In this document: positions 26,089-34,339 of the stretch, piece after piece
How positions within the stretch are numbered: the stretch's first letter is position 1
How the letters are laid out: each line of letters opens with the position of its first letter
NCBI GenBank assembly: GCA_047974805.1
Contig: JBKECS010000017.1
Span: 79,754 to 143,753, forward strand
Direction: 5' to 3'
DNA length: 64,000 nt
Source: JAJXUB01 sp047974805
GTDB taxonomy: Bacteria; Actinomycetota; Actinomycetes; Actinomycetales; Dermatophilaceae
Notes under the pieces: model-generated
The model's input: the letters and a program-made list of their open reading frames with translations, nothing else
Databases searched by the model: none
What the model was told of the DNA's origin: nothing
Program-made: the position numbers and the translations under genes

Positions 26089-28073
26089 GGCCCCTTCACC
26101 AGATCCTGGACGGGGACAGCGGTGCCCACTCGGATGTCGTTGGTGCACAGGGAGGCCCCATTGCTCAGACCGCCGAACGTCAGCACCTCCACACTGCCGC
26201 TGACCAAGGCATATACCGCTCCTGGGCCCTGGTGGATCTGTAGTGTCGTTGTGGTGTCTGCGGCGGTAAGGGTGACTTGGCCGGGGCGATCGGCCAGGTA
26301 TCCGATCCGCACTACCCAATCCCAAGGCACGGTCGTTCTTGCCGGCAGGCGGATCTGGCGCGGTTCGGATGTGATGCGGTATCCACAGTTGAGTTCGGGA
26401 CCGGCAGACACGGCCAAACCCTGCACCCCGGCCGGTTCGAAATGGCCTGCGCGGTTGAGGATGAGCAGGTCGTCCGCGCTTTCGCCGGGTGCCAGGACAG
26501 TCAGGTCGATACCCAACGGGCGCAGGAGGTGGCTCGGCAGGGTGTAGGGGTAGACCATGTTCCACACCACACCGGAGTCCACGGGCGTATCGCTGACCAC
26601 CGATCCGGGCGCGAGCTGCCGGGCCTCGGCAGCCGCCGCCGGGATGAACGTCTTGCCGATGTTGGGACCGAAGATGTCGGTGTAGGCCCAGGAGGAGTAC
26701 ACCGAGGATGCGGCGATGGCCGCAACGACCGTGGTAGCGATGACCGGCGGATCCAACGGTGGGAGGAACTCCCGCAAGCGCTGCGTTGGCAGGCCCTGAA
26801 GCCACGCCTGTCCGGCGGGACGGTCGATGAGGTGCTGCCCGTGGCGTTCGGTCCACTCCGCCCTCAACGGCAGGATGGTGAGCGATGCGCAGACGGTGCC
26901 GACAAGGGCAATGTCGGTCACATAGCGGAATTCCAAACCCAGATTTGGCCCGACGAGCGCGGCCCGTGACAATGCCAGCAGGGTCCCATTGACCAGGACG
27001 TAGCCCAACAGCACCAGCCATCCGAAGGCGGCACGGTAGTGCCTCGCGATAGAAAAGACAATGAGCGCCGCAGCGAGGACCGTGCACACCACCACGGCTA
27101 AACCCGGAGGGTTAGCCAATGCCGCGTTGGTGCCCAGCGGCTCCCAGCGCCACGGCCCACCGAAAACACTGGGGATGATCGAGCGGAAGATCTGATTGGC
27201 GAACAGTGCGCTGGTCCCCCCGGAGGTGGGATTCTGGCCCGCAATGGGCGTTGGCACGTAGGTGACGTAGGAGAACAAGTAGGCCACCCCGACGACGACA
27301 TACCCAATCCAGACGGGCCAATGTCGGCGCAGCATACCCACCAGTCGTTCTCGGATCGGTCCGGAACTGAAGTACGCCAAGGTCAGAGCAAAGACGAGGC
27401 CCGAGACGAGGAGGGTCTTCTCCGAAAATGCTAGCCCGGCAAGCATGGCGGCGACGCCGGCGAACCCCCAGCCGTAGGTCCCTTTGCGCAGGTAGACCAC
27501 ATGAGCGAGCAGGGTCGTGGCGATGGCCAGCTCTTGCGGACCCTGGTTGAGCGCAGCCGCCCACCAGACGAATGCAGGGACGGTCAATGCGGTGAACAGG
27601 AAGAGGGCGAAGGGGATAAGGACGGCCCAGCGCCGACCGAAGAGGACCACCAACAGTGCCAGCGTCACCCCGGCGGTCAACGCCTGGACGATGGCGTCCG
27701 CCAGGGTGGGCAAGACGAAGTTGAACGGCGCCAGGTGAGTGCACAACCAGACCCAGGCCAAGGAGCCAGGCATGACGTGGCCGGCATACGCCAGGCCGAG
27801 GTAGTCGGGGGTGATCGATGCGAACTCGGCGGCACGGCCGATGAAGGCGAAGTCGTCGCCGACGAACCAACCCCGCAGTGCCAGGGGGACCCGCACGAGG
27901 AATTGCACCGCGATGAGGGCAAGACCCACACGCACGACCATGTCGTCCGGTCGGGCGTACAGGTCCCTCAGCGGGTGATGGATCGCCCCGGCACCTGCTC
28001 GGTTACCGTCCGGCACCCCGGTCTGGGCCGGCGCTTCACCGGAGGGCGCCGGCGCCGATGACGGTGAGGCCAT
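26085..28073 (-). CDS. Large polytopic membrane protein, GT-C-like, function unknown
   Basis: A 662-residue protein with a short Ala/Pro/Gly-rich cytoplasmic start, then about 11-12 helices (residues 45-460) and a soluble C-terminal domain (about 470-662) rich in beta-type sequence. The first outer loop contains RGWFVGDDFAFIGRAAEF, whose paired Asp residues fit the acidic motif of GT-C glycosyltransferases. The C-terminal part includes SVVSDTPVDSGVVWNMVYPYTL. I do not recognise the family with confidence. The four-base overlap with the acyltransferase gene implies a shared transcript and a shared pathway, probably glycan polymerisation or decoration at the membrane. ATG 28073 is the only good start; AGAAGGATG lies just upstream. 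Confidence 0.7.
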   Translation of the reverse strand: MASPSSAPAPSGEAPAQTGVPDGNRAGAGAIHHPLRDLYARPDDMVVRVGLALIAVQFLVRVPLALRGWFVGDDFAFIGRAAEFASITPDYLGLAYAGHVMPGSLAWVWLCTHLAPFNFVLPTLADAIVQALTAGVTLALLVVLFGRRWAVLIPFALFLFTALTVPAFVWWAAALNQGPQELAIATTLLAHVVYLRKGTYGWGFAGVAAMLAGLAFSEKTLLVSGLVFALTLAYFSSGPIRERLVGMLRRHWPVWIGYVVVGVAYLFSYVTYVPTPIAGQNPTSGGTSALFANQIFRSIIPSVFGGPWRWEPLGTNAALANPPGLAVVVCTVLAAALIVFSIARHYRAAFGWLVLLGYVLVNGTLLALSRAALVGPNLGLEFRYVTDIALVGTVCASLTILPLRAEWTERHGQHLIDRPAGQAWLQGLPTQRLREFLPPLDPPVIATTVVAAIAASSVYSSWAYTDIFGPNIGKTFIPAAAAEARQLAPGSVVSDTPVDSGVVWNMVYPYTLPSHLLRPLGIDLTVLAPGESADDLLILNRAGHFEPAGVQGLAVSAGPELNCGYRITSEPRQIRLPARTTVPWDWVVRIGYLADRPGQVTLTAADTTTTLQIHQGPGAVYALVSGSVEVLTFGGLSNGASLCTNDIRVGTAVPVQDLVKGP

Positions 28074-28224
28074 GGGTCATCCTTCTGTTACCCGTCAGTA
28101 TTACGGCGTACCTTAACCGCTGTGTGACGTCTTGGCCTACAACTGCCCGCCGCAGCGCGCGGAGGCGACCCGGCTGTCAGGGGCCGTGACCGTGGCAGAT
28201 CACCTCTCCGGTCCGAAGCGCTGA

Positions 28225-28941
28225 TCAGGGCGCGATAGCTTGTGCGGCCAACGAGACATGGTGCCAGCGGGCGATATCGGTGAGGGCTCGCGCACCGGAG
28301 GCAGGCACGAGTTCGACCGCCAGCCCGCACAAAGTTGCCACGGTGTCAGGGCCGGGCAGCTCGGCTCGTTCGTTGACCTCGATGACGGCACCGGTGTCAC
28401 GGCACGCGGTGGCGAGCATCGCCAGTGAATGCTGCGTGAGCAGCGCCGTGTCGATGCCGGCCCGGGGGAGGAGGGAGAAGACGTCGGAGACGACAGCTTC
28501 TTCTTGGCTGACCACGGCGCGGGCCGTGGCCAGGAGGAGGTCCGCCACGGCGTCCTCGGCGGTGATCTCGCCAGCGGCGATTCGTCGGTGCATCTGTGTC
28601 GGCGAGATGGATTCCGACCACGTCGGGAAGTGGGTGGCGGTGATGGCAACCCGGGCGATGCCGTCCAGTTTGGTGGGCAGATCCAATCCTCCACGAAGGC
28701 TCGTCAGTGCGGCGGTAACCGTGGGTACGGTCTTCAGACCGCTGGCCGTACCGATCCGGCGCACTTCGGCGGCATACTCCGGCGCCCATGTGGTCGTCGC
28801 TGTCACGGCGTCGGCGAGGTGGATCTCGTGAAGGCCCAGAGCTGCTGCTGCGCGGACGACGTCCGCCAGGTTCGCGGCGCCGTCAGAGGCATCGCTACGA
28901 ATGTGCCAATCGGTCTTCAGGTCGAGCGGTGCGCTCACCAT
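28225..28941 (-). CDS. PHP-superfamily protein with degenerate metal site
   Basis: A 238-residue soluble protein whose layout follows the PHP phosphoesterase/histidinol-phosphatase fold: an N-terminal DWHIRSDASDG, then AAALGLHEIHLAD, SGLKTVPTVTAAL, a VAITATHFPTW segment and VIEVNERAELPG. Several expected ligands are changed. The canonical D-x-H-x-H motif reads D11-W-H13-I-R15, TDH is replaced by ADA, and the GSDxH element near the end is not present. It may bind metal weakly, have altered chemistry, or be non-catalytic. The ATG at 28941 has AAGGA upstream. It is flanked by an envelope-glycan gene and a response regulator, with 151 and 104 bases of spacing, and may be monocistronic. Substrate unknown. 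Confidence 0.65.
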   Translation of the reverse strand: MVSAPLDLKTDWHIRSDASDGAANLADVVRAAAALGLHEIHLADAVTATTTWAPEYAAEVRRIGTASGLKTVPTVTAALTSLRGGLDLPTKLDGIARVAITATHFPTWSESISPTQMHRRIAAGEITAEDAVADLLLATARAVVSQEEAVVSDVFSLLPRAGIDTALLTQHSLAMLATACRDTGAVIEVNERAELPGPDTVATLCGLAVELVPASGARALTDIARWHHVSLAAQAIAP

Positions 28942-29045
28942 GGTCCTTTCCGGATGGCCGTCGCTGCCGCTGTTAGTAGCGCCGGCGGTTCTGATCTGTG
29001 CTCGGGGCAGGGGTGTGGGGTGACGAGTGTGGGCGTCGGGTTGGG

Positions 29046-29624
29046 TCAGCTCGGGTGCGGAACTTTGGCGGTGGCGTTGCCGCCGCGGCCGGTCAAGCCG
29101 TGGGGGATGGGACAGTCGACGGTGCAGCGCCACGTCGACGAGGCAACTCGCCGGTCTCGGCCCAGGCCCGGAAGCGGGCCGATCCGAGTCACCGGCAGAT
29201 AGGGGGTGGGGGTGGGTGGAGACGCTGTCGCGACGTGGCGACCGGCCAAGATGCTCCGCACCAGGGCACGCTCGATCGCGGCGAAGACCTCCTCCTGCCG
29301 CAGCGGCTTGACGAGGAAGTCGGTGAACGAGCCGCGCAGGGCGCGAACTGCGGCATCGAGCGTGGGGAACGCCGTGGTGAGCAGGATCGGCATGTCGGGA
29401 TACATCGCGTGAGCCAGGGTGCCGAGTTCGACTCCGTCCAGGGATGGCATCTGCAGGTCGGTGATGACGATGTCCCAGGATCGCCGGGTGAGTTCGACCT
29501 TGGCTTCGAGGGGGGTTCGGCACAGGGTGGGCTTGTATTCGGTGTGTCCGGTGAAGAAGTGCTTGAACAGCAGGAGGGAATCACGGTCGTCATCGACGAC
29601 AAGCACCGCAATACGGGGGGACAT
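29046..29624 (-). CDS. Response regulator with receiver domain only plus proline/arginine-rich tail
   Basis: A 192-residue protein with one receiver domain (about 1-128): acidic triad in VLVVDDDRDS, phospho-acceptor Asp56 (VITDLQMP), and the Thr and Lys of LLTTAF and FLVKPL. The remaining 65 residues contain no recognisable DNA-binding or enzymatic domain; they are rich in Pro, Thr, Arg and Gly (SPPTPTPYLPVTRIGPLPG). It lies 119 bases downstream of the OmpR-type regulator on the same strand. The gap holds tandem 11-base repeats, so it may be a target of that regulator. It may act as a phosphate sink or protein-binding relay for the neighbouring kinase; this is inference. Confidence 0.8.
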   Translation of the reverse strand: MSPRIAVLVVDDDRDSLLLFKHFFTGHTEYKPTLCRTPLEAKVELTRRSWDIVITDLQMPSLDGVELGTLAHAMYPDMPILLTTAFPTLDAAVRALRGSFTDFLVKPLRQEEVFAAIERALVRSILAGRHVATASPPTPTPYLPVTRIGPLPGLGRDRRVASSTWRCTVDCPIPHGLTGRGGNATAKVPHPS

Positions 29625-29668
29625 GATTGAAAGCGTGACATTCAAGAGTTTGGTATTTGGGTTGTGCT

Positions 29669-29689
29669 TGGGTGCAGCATGGGTGCAGC
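29669..29689 (-). repeat. Tandem 11-bp-period repeat, possible response-regulator binding site
   Basis: On the minus strand GCTGCACCCA occurs twice (29689-29680 and 29678-29669), with an 11-base period and a weaker third copy (GCACAACCCA) following. OmpR/PhoB-type regulators bind direct repeats at about this period, and the site lies 45-65 bases before the downstream response-regulator ATG. Confidence 0.5.
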
Positions 29690-29743
29690 GCAGGCGAATG
29701 CCGACGATGACCCCTCGGAAGCGGACGGGGAGGAGTAGGCCGC

Positions 29744-30433
29744 TCAGGCCGAGGCGGGGGGATCGAGCCGGTATCCGATGCCGCGTACGGCGACCAGCGG
29801 AGTGGTCGCGGGATCGGCCCAGCCAAGTTTCTTGCGAAGGCGAAGGACGGCGAACTTGACGCGTTCGGGGCCTATCCCGGTGGGGTCGTCCCAAACTTGG
29901 TCGAGGAGCTGTTCCGCGGTCAGCACCTGGCCTTCATGCTGCATGAAGGTGGACAGCAGGCGAAACTCCAACGGGCTGACCGGCACGGGCTCGGATCCCA
30001 CCGTCACCGCATGTCGGGCCGGCGAGAGGACGACGATCCCGTGGACGCTGTCGTCAGCGCTATAACGGGTCTGCCCCGAGCGCCGCAGGAGCGCGTCCAC
30101 CCGAGCGAGCAACTCGGCGGTGGGGTAGGGCTTGGTCAGATAGTCGTCGGCTCCTCCACGCAGGCCTCGGACCTTGTCCTCCTCTCGGCCGGCGGCGGTG
30201 AGCAGCATGACGGGAACATCGGTGACGTCGCGGATCCGGCGGAGCAGCTCCCAGCCGTCCATGACGGGAAGTCCGAGGTCCAAGATCACCAAGTCGGGGT
30301 GGCGTTCGTGCAACCGGCGCAATCCCAAGGCGCCGTCTGCGGCTTCGGCCACCTCATGGCCGGCCCGGACCAACAGGGTGCGTAGCGCGAGGGCGATGTC
30401 GGCGTCGTCCTCCACGACGAGCAGCCGGGCCAT
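29744..30433 (-). CDS. OmpR/PhoB-family response regulator
   Basis: A 229-residue transcription regulator. The receiver domain (about 1-118) has LLVVEDDADIA, phospho-acceptor Asp52 (VILDLGLP), LLTAAG and YLTKPY. The winged-helix DNA-binding domain (about 130-226) has VSPLEFRLLSTFMQHEGQV and the C-terminal VRGIGYRLDPP wing. Its ATG overlaps the stop of the histidine kinase by one base (TGATG), so the pair is translated together and should form one two-component system. The likely target is the tandem repeat in the gap before the next regulator. The signal is unknown. Confidence 0.93.
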   Translation of the reverse strand: MARLLVVEDDADIALALRTLLVRAGHEVAEAADGALGLRRLHERHPDLVILDLGLPVMDGWELLRRIRDVTDVPVMLLTAAGREEDKVRGLRGGADDYLTKPYPTAELLARVDALLRRSGQTRYSADDSVHGIVVLSPARHAVTVGSEPVPVSPLEFRLLSTFMQHEGQVLTAEQLLDQVWDDPTGIGPERVKFAVLRLRKKLGWADPATTPLVAVRGIGYRLDPPASA

Positions 30434-32034
30434 CAGGCGGCTTCTGCCGGTAGGCGGACGGTCATCGTCGTCCCCTCCCCAGGCGTACTCGTGACTCGGA
30501 CCTCGCCGCCGTGCTCATCGATGATGAGGCGCACAATGGCCAGGCCCAGCCCTGTACCTCCTTGTGTCGTGTGCTCGGCACGGTAAAAGGCATCGAACAT
30601 GCGTTGAGAATCCTCCGGTGCGATGCCCACTCCGGTATCGGTGACGTCGAGCTGCCACCGGTGCCGCTCAGGGTCCAGGGCCAGGCGCACCTCGACGCGT
30701 CCGCCCTGAGGCGTATAGCGGATGGCGTTCTGGACCAGGTTGGTCACTACCTGGTGGAGCCGCAGGGCGTCTCCTCGCACCCTTGACCCGGGACTGCACG
30801 AGGAGTTAAGGGTGATTGAGGCCGCCGTCGCGGCGGGCCCTTGCTCGATGAGCACCTGGTCGATCAAACCCCCCAGATCGACCAGGCCGAGGTTCAACGG
30901 CAATGTGTGGGACTCGAGCTTGGCCAACAGCAGGAGATCCTCGATGAGCCGCAGGAGGCGGTCGGCGTTGCGAACCACCACATTGACGAACTCGCGTTGG
31001 TCGCTGTTCAGCGGCCCCGTGCTCGGGTCGGCGAGCAACTCGGCGAAGCTGACCACGGAGGTCAGCGGACTGCGCAACTCGTGGGATACCCGGGCGACGA
31101 ACTCGTTCTTGAGCGCGGCGAGCTGGGCAAGGGAACGGTTCTGGTCTGCTAGGAGCCGATTCTCGTCGATCTGCTGGGTGATATCCCGGTATGCCCACAT
31201 GTGCCCGGCAGGTCGTCCGTGACTGACGATCGGCAGATAGTCCCGTTCCAGTACCCCTCCGTCGACAAGGACAAGTCGTTCGCCCCGGACAGGGGCGGCC
31301 GTTGCCACCCGCTCGTTGACCCCGGCAACAAAGGCGGCAGGGTCGGCGAACATCCCTGCCGCCGCGTCCGCCGCCCCGGAGCAGTCAGCGCCGACAAGGT
31401 CATCGGGAGCCGCCCGAACCTCGAACATCTGCACAAACGCCTCGTTAGTGACCAGCACGCGGCGATTCTCGTCTTCGAGTAGCACGGCCGAGTCCAGATT
31501 GTCGATGAGCGTGCGCATTCGCGCCGTGGCATGCGCGACTTCGCGGGCATGCTGACGGGCCTGGGTGACGTCCGCGACCCGGACCAGGATGCCACCCACC
31601 GAAGCCACCAGAGTGAGGTCCTCGACGTCGACGGAGCAGGTCAGATAGCTGCCCTGGGCATCCTGGACGCGCAAATCAAGGGCGTCGAGGGGGTCATGCG
31701 GGCGCGCTTGTGCTCCGAGCACCAAGCGTCGGGCGGCGTCCTTGTCGTCGGGGTGGACCAAGCCGAGGAATCCGTCAGGGAGCACCATGCCTGCGGGGTA
31801 GCCGAGCGTGGGACCAGGCGCCAGGATCGAACTGGGCTCGCTCTCGGAACCGCAGAGAATAAGCGCCCGGGACGACCGGCGGAGGATCACTTCGTGGCGT
31901 TCCAGGGACGACGCCAGCTGACTCTGCACCCAGATGAGTTCCGTTGCGGCGGTGACGGAATCGCCTGGATCACCACTGAGGCCGGGTGCCGCGGTGGTGG
32001 CCGGTCGCGATCGTCCAGAATCAGATCTAGCCAC
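30433..32034 (-). CDS. PAS-domain sensor histidine kinase (soluble)
   Basis: A 533-residue kinase without membrane segments, so the signal is probably cytoplasmic. Two PAS-like domains cover about 60-160 and 175-290 (VLLEDENRRVLVTNEAFVQMF and HMWAYRDITQQ mark the second). The dimerisation domain holds the phospho-acceptor His318 in VARVSHELRSPLTSV, and the ATPase domain has N box TNLVQNAIRYTPQGG, G1 DTGVGIAPED and G2 GGTGLGLAIV. GTG 32034 is chosen because a TACCGT -10 box ends 7 bases before it; the frame is open upstream into the uvrB promoter and gene. It is coupled to the OmpR-type regulator. No heme, flavin or other cofactor site could be assigned to the PAS domains. Confidence 0.9.
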   Translation of the reverse strand: MARSDSGRSRPATTAAPGLSGDPGDSVTAATELIWVQSQLASSLERHEVILRRSSRALILCGSESEPSSILAPGPTLGYPAGMVLPDGFLGLVHPDDKDAARRLVLGAQARPHDPLDALDLRVQDAQGSYLTCSVDVEDLTLVASVGGILVRVADVTQARQHAREVAHATARMRTLIDNLDSAVLLEDENRRVLVTNEAFVQMFEVRAAPDDLVGADCSGAADAAAGMFADPAAFVAGVNERVATAAPVRGERLVLVDGGVLERDYLPIVSHGRPAGHMWAYRDITQQIDENRLLADQNRSLAQLAALKNEFVARVSHELRSPLTSVVSFAELLADPSTGPLNSDQREFVNVVVRNADRLLRLIEDLLLLAKLESHTLPLNLGLVDLGGLIDQVLIEQGPAATAASITLNSSCSPGSRVRGDALRLHQVVTNLVQNAIRYTPQGGRVEVRLALDPERHRWQLDVTDTGVGIAPEDSQRMFDAFYRAEHTTQGGTGLGLAIVRLIIDEHGGEVRVTSTPGEGTTMTVRLPAEAA

Positions 32035-32041
32035 GTGTCCA

Positions 32042-32047
32042 ACGGTA
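32042..32047 (-). promoter_or_regulatory. Leaderless -10 element of the kinase-regulator operon
   Basis: On the minus strand TACCGT is followed by 7 bases and GTG 32034, with no Shine-Dalgarno. Confidence 0.5.
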
Positions 32048-32113
32048 CGCTCACGGCCCTCCTCCGGCACAGTCTCCAGGGGCAGGGCCATCCCCGGTGT
32101 CGGTCCGGCTCCG

Positions 32114-32119
32114 TAGTCT
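32114..32119 (+). promoter_or_regulatory. Leaderless -10 element of uvrB
   Basis: TAGTCT ends 6 bases before ATG 32126; identical box and spacing to coaE. I saw no LexA-type palindrome nearby. Confidence 0.6.
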
Positions 32120-32125
32120 TGACCC

Positions 32126-34228
32126 ATGCGACCCGTGACGGATCTCCAACGTCGGCTGGCGCCGTTCCAGGTGGTGTCGGACTTCGCCCCGGCCGGGGAC
32201 CAGCCCCAGGCGATCGATGATCTGGCGGCCCGTATCGAGGCTGGTGAGCAGGATGTCGTGCTCCTCGGCGCCACGGGCACGGGCAAGTCGGCTACCACCG
32301 CGTGGCTGATCGAACGGCTTCAGCGCCCAACGCTGGTCATGGCGCCGAACAAGACGTTGGCGGCGCAGTTGGCCAACGAGTTTCGCGAACTCCTGCCCAA
32401 CAACGCGGTGGAGTACTTCGTCAGCTACTACGACTACTACCAACCGGAGGCATACGTTCCGCAGACGGATACGTACATCGAGAAGGACTCCTCCATCAAT
32501 GAGGAGGTCGAGCGGCTGCGGCACTCGGCGACCAACAGCCTGCTCACCCGGCGGGATGTCGTCGTCGTTGCCTCGGTTTCCTGCATCTATGGCCTGGGTA
32601 CACCGCAGGAATATGTCGACCGGATGGTTCCCCTGCGGGTCGGGCAGAGCCTGGACCGGGACGAGTTGCTCCGCCGCTTCGTGCATATGCAATACACCCG
32701 CAACGACCTAGCCTTTACCCGGGGCACCTTCCGGGTCCGCGGGGACACCGTGGAAATCATCCCGGTGTATGAGGAGCTCGCCGTTCGGATCGAGTTCTTC
32801 GGCGACGAGATCGACCGGCTCTACACCCTGAATCCGCTGACCGGCGAGGTCGTTAGGGAAGAGCAGGAGATGTATGTGTTCCCGGCGTCCCACTACGTTG
32901 CCGGTCCGGAGCGGATGGACCGGGCTATCGGCGGGATCGAAGAAGAATTGGCGACCCAACTGGCTCAATTCGAGCGGCAGGGCAAGCTGCTCGAGGCCCA
33001 GCGCTTGCGGATGCGGACGACCTACGACATCGAGATGATGCGCCAGGTCGGCTCGTGTAGTGGCATCGAAAACTATTCGATGCATATCGACGGTCGCTCA
33101 CCCGGTAGCGCGCCGAATTGCCTGTTGGACTATTTTCCCGAGGATTTCCTGCTGGTCATCGACGAGTCCCACCAGACCGTTCCCCAGATCGGGGCCATGT
33201 ACGAAGGCGACATGTCCCGCAAACGGACCCTGGTCGAGCACGGGTTCCGCCTGCCCTCCGCCATGGACAACCGTCCCTTGAAGTGGGAGGAATTCCTCGA
33301 ACGGATCGGGCAGACGGTGTACTTGTCGGCGACGCCCGGGGCATACGAGGTGGCCAAGTCCCGCGGTGTGGTCGAACAGGTCATCCGCCCGACCGGCCTG
33401 GTCGATCCGCAGATTGTGGTCAAGCCGACCCGGGGGCAGATCGACGATTTGCTCGAGCAGATCCGAGCGCGGGCCGAGCGCTCTGAACGCGTCCTGGTCA
33501 CGACGTTGACCAAAAAGATGGCCGAAGACCTCACGGACTACTTGTTGGACAAGGGTGTGCGGGTCCGCTACCTGCACTCCGACATCGACACGCTGCGCCG
33601 CGTCGAACTGCTCCGCGAACTGCGCCTGGGCGAATTCGACGTGCTGGTCGGCATCAACCTTCTTCGGGAGGGCCTGGACCTCCCCGAGGTGTCGCTGGTG
33701 AGCATTCTCGACGCGGACAAGGAAGGCTTCTTGCGGTCGGCGCGTTCGCTCATCCAGACCATTGGGCGCGCGGCTCGGAACGTTGCCGGCGAGGTCCACA
33801 TGTATGCCGACAGCCTCACCCCCTCGATGGAAGAGGCCATCGACGAGACCCATCGTCGACGGGAGAAGCAGCTGGCCTACAACGCCGAGGCCGGTATCGA
33901 CCCGCAGCCGTTGCGCAAACGCATCGCCGACATCACTGATCTGCTGGCCAGGGAAGACGCGGACACGGCGACGTTGATGGGGTCCGGCCGGGCGCAGTCC
34001 CGAGGACGGTCCCGTGGGGGACGAGGGGCGGCAGAAGCCGATATGGCGGTGGCGGCGAACCGGGCCAGCGGCATGCCGGCAAGCGATCTGGCCAACCTCA
34101 TCCAGGAGTTGAGCGCCCAAATGCATCAGGCGGCGACCGATCTGCACTTCGAACTGGCCGCCCGGCTCCGGGACGAGATCGCCGACCTGAAGAAGGAATT
34201 GCGTCAGATGTCCAGCGCTATCGGCTAG
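32126..34228 (+). CDS. uvrB: Excinuclease ABC subunit B
   Basis: The 700-residue damage-verification helicase of nucleotide excision repair, which receives DNA from UvrA and recruits UvrC. Walker A GATGTGKS is at 48-55, and the beta-hairpin region has YYDYYQPEAYVPQTDTYIEKDSSIN. DEAD-like VIDESH and the C-terminal helicase motifs (LREGLDLPEVSLV, QTIGRAARN) are present. The last 50 residues form the UVR domain that contacts UvrC (LIQELSAQMHQAATDLHFE). Length is normal. A polar, Arg/Gly-rich linker lies before the UVR domain. The gene is monocistronic, divergent from the kinase operon, and ends at a hairpin shared with metY. Confidence 0.98.
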   Translation: MRPVTDLQRRLAPFQVVSDFAPAGDQPQAIDDLAARIEAGEQDVVLLGATGTGKSATTAWLIERLQRPTLVMAPNKTLAAQLANEFRELLPNNAVEYFVSYYDYYQPEAYVPQTDTYIEKDSSINEEVERLRHSATNSLLTRRDVVVVASVSCIYGLGTPQEYVDRMVPLRVGQSLDRDELLRRFVHMQYTRNDLAFTRGTFRVRGDTVEIIPVYEELAVRIEFFGDEIDRLYTLNPLTGEVVREEQEMYVFPASHYVAGPERMDRAIGGIEEELATQLAQFERQGKLLEAQRLRMRTTYDIEMMRQVGSCSGIENYSMHIDGRSPGSAPNCLLDYFPEDFLLVIDESHQTVPQIGAMYEGDMSRKRTLVEHGFRLPSAMDNRPLKWEEFLERIGQTVYLSATPGAYEVAKSRGVVEQVIRPTGLVDPQIVVKPTRGQIDDLLEQIRARAERSERVLVTTLTKKMAEDLTDYLLDKGVRVRYLHSDIDTLRRVELLRELRLGEFDVLVGINLLREGLDLPEVSLVSILDADKEGFLRSARSLIQTIGRAARNVAGEVHMYADSLTPSMEEAIDETHRRREKQLAYNAEAGIDPQPLRKRIADITDLLAREDADTATLMGSGRAQSRGRSRGGRGAAEADMAVAANRASGMPASDLANLIQELSAQMHQAATDLHFELAARLRDEIADLKKELRQMSSAIG

Positions 34229-34237
34229 CTTCTGGGC

Positions 34238-34273
34238 GTGGATAGCCCCCGCAAGCAGGCGGGAGCCATCCAC
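34238..34273. terminator. Hairpin between convergent uvrB and metY
   Basis: GTGGATAGCCCCCGC (34238-34252) pairs with GCGGGAGCCATCCAC (34259-34273) over 15 positions with two mismatches and a 6-base loop. It lacks a T-run but is well placed to end both transcripts. Confidence 0.55.
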
Positions 34274-34339
34274 ACGACACACCGCAGGCGGCCGATCGTC
34301 GAGCCCGAGCGCGACGGTCAGCGCCCCTTCATCGGGGCC

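Noticed and set aside
32035..32125. LexA/SOS box before uvrB, and likewise before uvrA and uvrC
   Set aside because: I looked for the TCGAAC-N4-GTTCGA type palindrome upstream of all three genes. Only half-site-like fragments (such as GTCGAATT near 39413) occur, so SOS control is not supported from sequence.
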